Part shown: one piece after another, positions 12,917 to 13,564 of the stretch | Numbering within the stretch: position 1 is the stretch's first letter | Layout: every line of letters starts with the position of its first letter | DNA from: Candidatus Moranbacteria bacterium CG_4_9_14_3_um_filter_42_9 | Lineage (GTDB): Bacteria > Patescibacteriota > Minisyncoccia > Moranbacterales > UBA2206 | Assembly: GCA_002790635.1 (NCBI GenBank) | Contig: PFVN01000012.1 | Coordinates: forward strand, 1-13,564 | Direction: 5' to 3' | DNA length: 13,564 bases | The notes under the pieces: generated by a model | The model's database searches: none | The model's input: only the letters and a program-made list of their open reading frames with translations | What the model was told of the DNA's origin: nothing | Translations under genes and position numbers: made by a program

Positions 12917-13441
12917 TTATTCCGAAAGATAGCTCTTTATCAGTTCAATGTGTCCCCTTTCCACCTGAGAGAGCGCTGTGAAGAAAATTTTTACATTCTT
13001 TTCCACCGCCTCTTTGGCAAAGCGCGCGTAAAGATTGGTGGCAGTGTCTTCCAGTTCAATAGTTTTCTGAAAATTTTCAAGCATATCGTCACTGCAAAGT
13101 TCTTCTTTTGGCTCAGGTCTTGCGATACCCAAAAGTTTTGTGACAATGATAGCGTGCTCTAATTCCACTTTCGCCAACCTTTTATACATCGCCTTGATTT
13201 CGTATTTATCAGCTTTGTTAGCCATACAAAGATATAGGGCATTGGCGGTTTTTTCCAGTTCTAATGTTTCCAGTAGATTCTTTTTTGACAACTCACCGAT
13301 TTCTTCTTTTTGGTTGACAATCGGATAGGCTTCACTCCCGAGTTTGATGAAATTTTGCGTCGCACCGCAAAACGGGCAATCGTGGGGTTTTTCAGTGCCA
13401 ATATAGGCATCGCCGCAAATCTGACAGATGTATGTTTTCAT
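12917..13441 (-). CDS. Rubrerythrin-type di-iron protein with N-terminal rubredoxin-like domain
   Basis: A 174-residue protein. The N-terminus has two CxxC knuckles (Cys6/Cys9 and Cys22/Cys25) that bind a single metal as in rubredoxin; the rest is a four-helix ferritin-like bundle with di-iron ligands Glu63, Glu93xxHis96, Glu131 and Glu161xxHis164, a complete set. The rubredoxin-first order is the reverse of classical rubrerythrin. Such proteins reduce hydrogen peroxide in anaerobes, with electrons passing through the rubredoxin site. It is a single gene with no close co-directional partner, and no Shine-Dalgarno is visible upstream of its ATG. The AT-rich region upstream is shared with the divergent tRNA promoter. 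Confidence 0.92.
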   Translation of the reverse strand: MKTYICQICGDAYIGTEKPHDCPFCGATQNFIKLGSEAYPIVNQKEEIGELSKKNLLETLELEKTANALYLCMANKADKYEIKAMYKRLAKVELEHAIIVTKLLGIARPEPKEELCSDDMLENFQKTIELEDTATNLYARFAKEAVEKNVKIFFTALSQVERGHIELIKSYLSE

Positions 13442-13445
13442 AGTA

Positions 13446-13474
13446 TTGAAAATTTATTATTTATAATCTATTAT
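13446..13474 (+). promoter_or_regulatory. Predicted promoter for the tRNA at the right edge
   Basis: TTGAAA (13446-13451), 17 bases, TATTAT (13469-13474). Initiation would fall just before the tRNA fragment at 13484. The sites lie in the divergent gap with the rubrerythrin gene. Confidence 0.5.
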
Positions 13475-13483
13475 TAAATACAT

Positions 13484-13506
13484 GCCACCCTAGCTCAGTT
13501 GGTAGA
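13484..13506 (+). pseudogene. 5' tRNA fragment (acceptor strand and D-arm only)
   Basis: GCCACCC-TA-GCTC-AGTTGGTA-GA reads as the first 23 bases of a tRNA, but no anticodon arm follows; eight bases later the complete start of another tRNA begins. It is therefore a truncated tRNA 5' end, probably left by recombination or a partial duplication. Confidence 0.7.
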
Positions 13507-13513
13507 TTTACCC

Positions 13514-13564
13514 GCCCACGTAGCTCAGTGGTAGAGCAGCGCATTCGTAACGCGCAGGTCGTCG
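13514..13564 (+). tRNA. tRNA-Thr(CGT), 3' part outside window
   Basis: GCCCACG acceptor strand, TA, D-arm GCTC-AGTGGTA-GAGC, then the anticodon loop TTCGTAA (anticodon CGT, threonine) in stem GCGCA/CGCGC with one A-C mismatch at the loop end. The arm closely resembles E. coli tRNA-Thr(CGU). The variable region and T-arm lie beyond the edge. Confidence 0.88.

Overview
The window looks like an accessory region from the chromosome of a low-GC bacterium, most plausibly a Candidate Phyla Radiation (Patescibacteria) type organism. That placement is an inference: it rests on gene style (DUF2142-like membrane glycosyltransferase, YerC/TrpR-related regulator, secreted beta-helix/lipase fusion, several genes without Shine-Dalgarno sites, a leaderless gene), not on a marker gene. 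UGA is used as a stop codon (the 82-codon membrane gene ends in TGA in an ATGA overlap), which argues against the recoded Gracilibacteria/SR1 lineages.

Layout. (1) 1-1806: a minus-strand surface-polysaccharide segment with a sugar epimerase, then a Wzx-type flippase running off the left edge, plus a separate fragment (1645-1806) duplicating the first ~50 codons of a flippase. (2) 1847-6239: an array of three self-contained minus-strand modules, Fic1, Fic2 and an AbiEi/AbiEii toxin-antitoxin pair. They are separated by four direct copies of a ~98-bp element that carries a promoter-like box, an ATG with about 20 codons and, in three copies, a bidirectional hairpin terminator. The fourth copy is the promoter and first codons of the next real gene. 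(3) 6194-8342: a plus-strand pair, a GT-C/DUF2142-like membrane protein and a small two-anchor exported protein. (4) 8654-12659: minus-strand genes for a TrpR/YerC-like regulator, a 960-residue secreted beta-helix + LCAT-like lipase + Ig-like protein, and two small membrane proteins. Near-identical palindromes flank the regulator, and a third copy lies at 12859-12884. (5) 12917-13564: a rubrerythrin, a 5' tRNA fragment and the 5' part of tRNA-Thr(CGT).

How it may work together. Regions 1 and 3 are cell-envelope glycan genes. Region 2 has inserted exactly at the 5' end of the region-3 operon, and each module keeps a perfect or near-perfect sigma70-type promoter overlapped or flanked by its own repeats, as expected for autoregulated toxin/antitoxin-like genes. 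The main discovery candidate is this repeat-delimited cassette array. A recurring theme is duplicated 5' gene ends: the glycosyltransferase start four times, the flippase start twice, and a tRNA 5' end beside a complete tRNA start.
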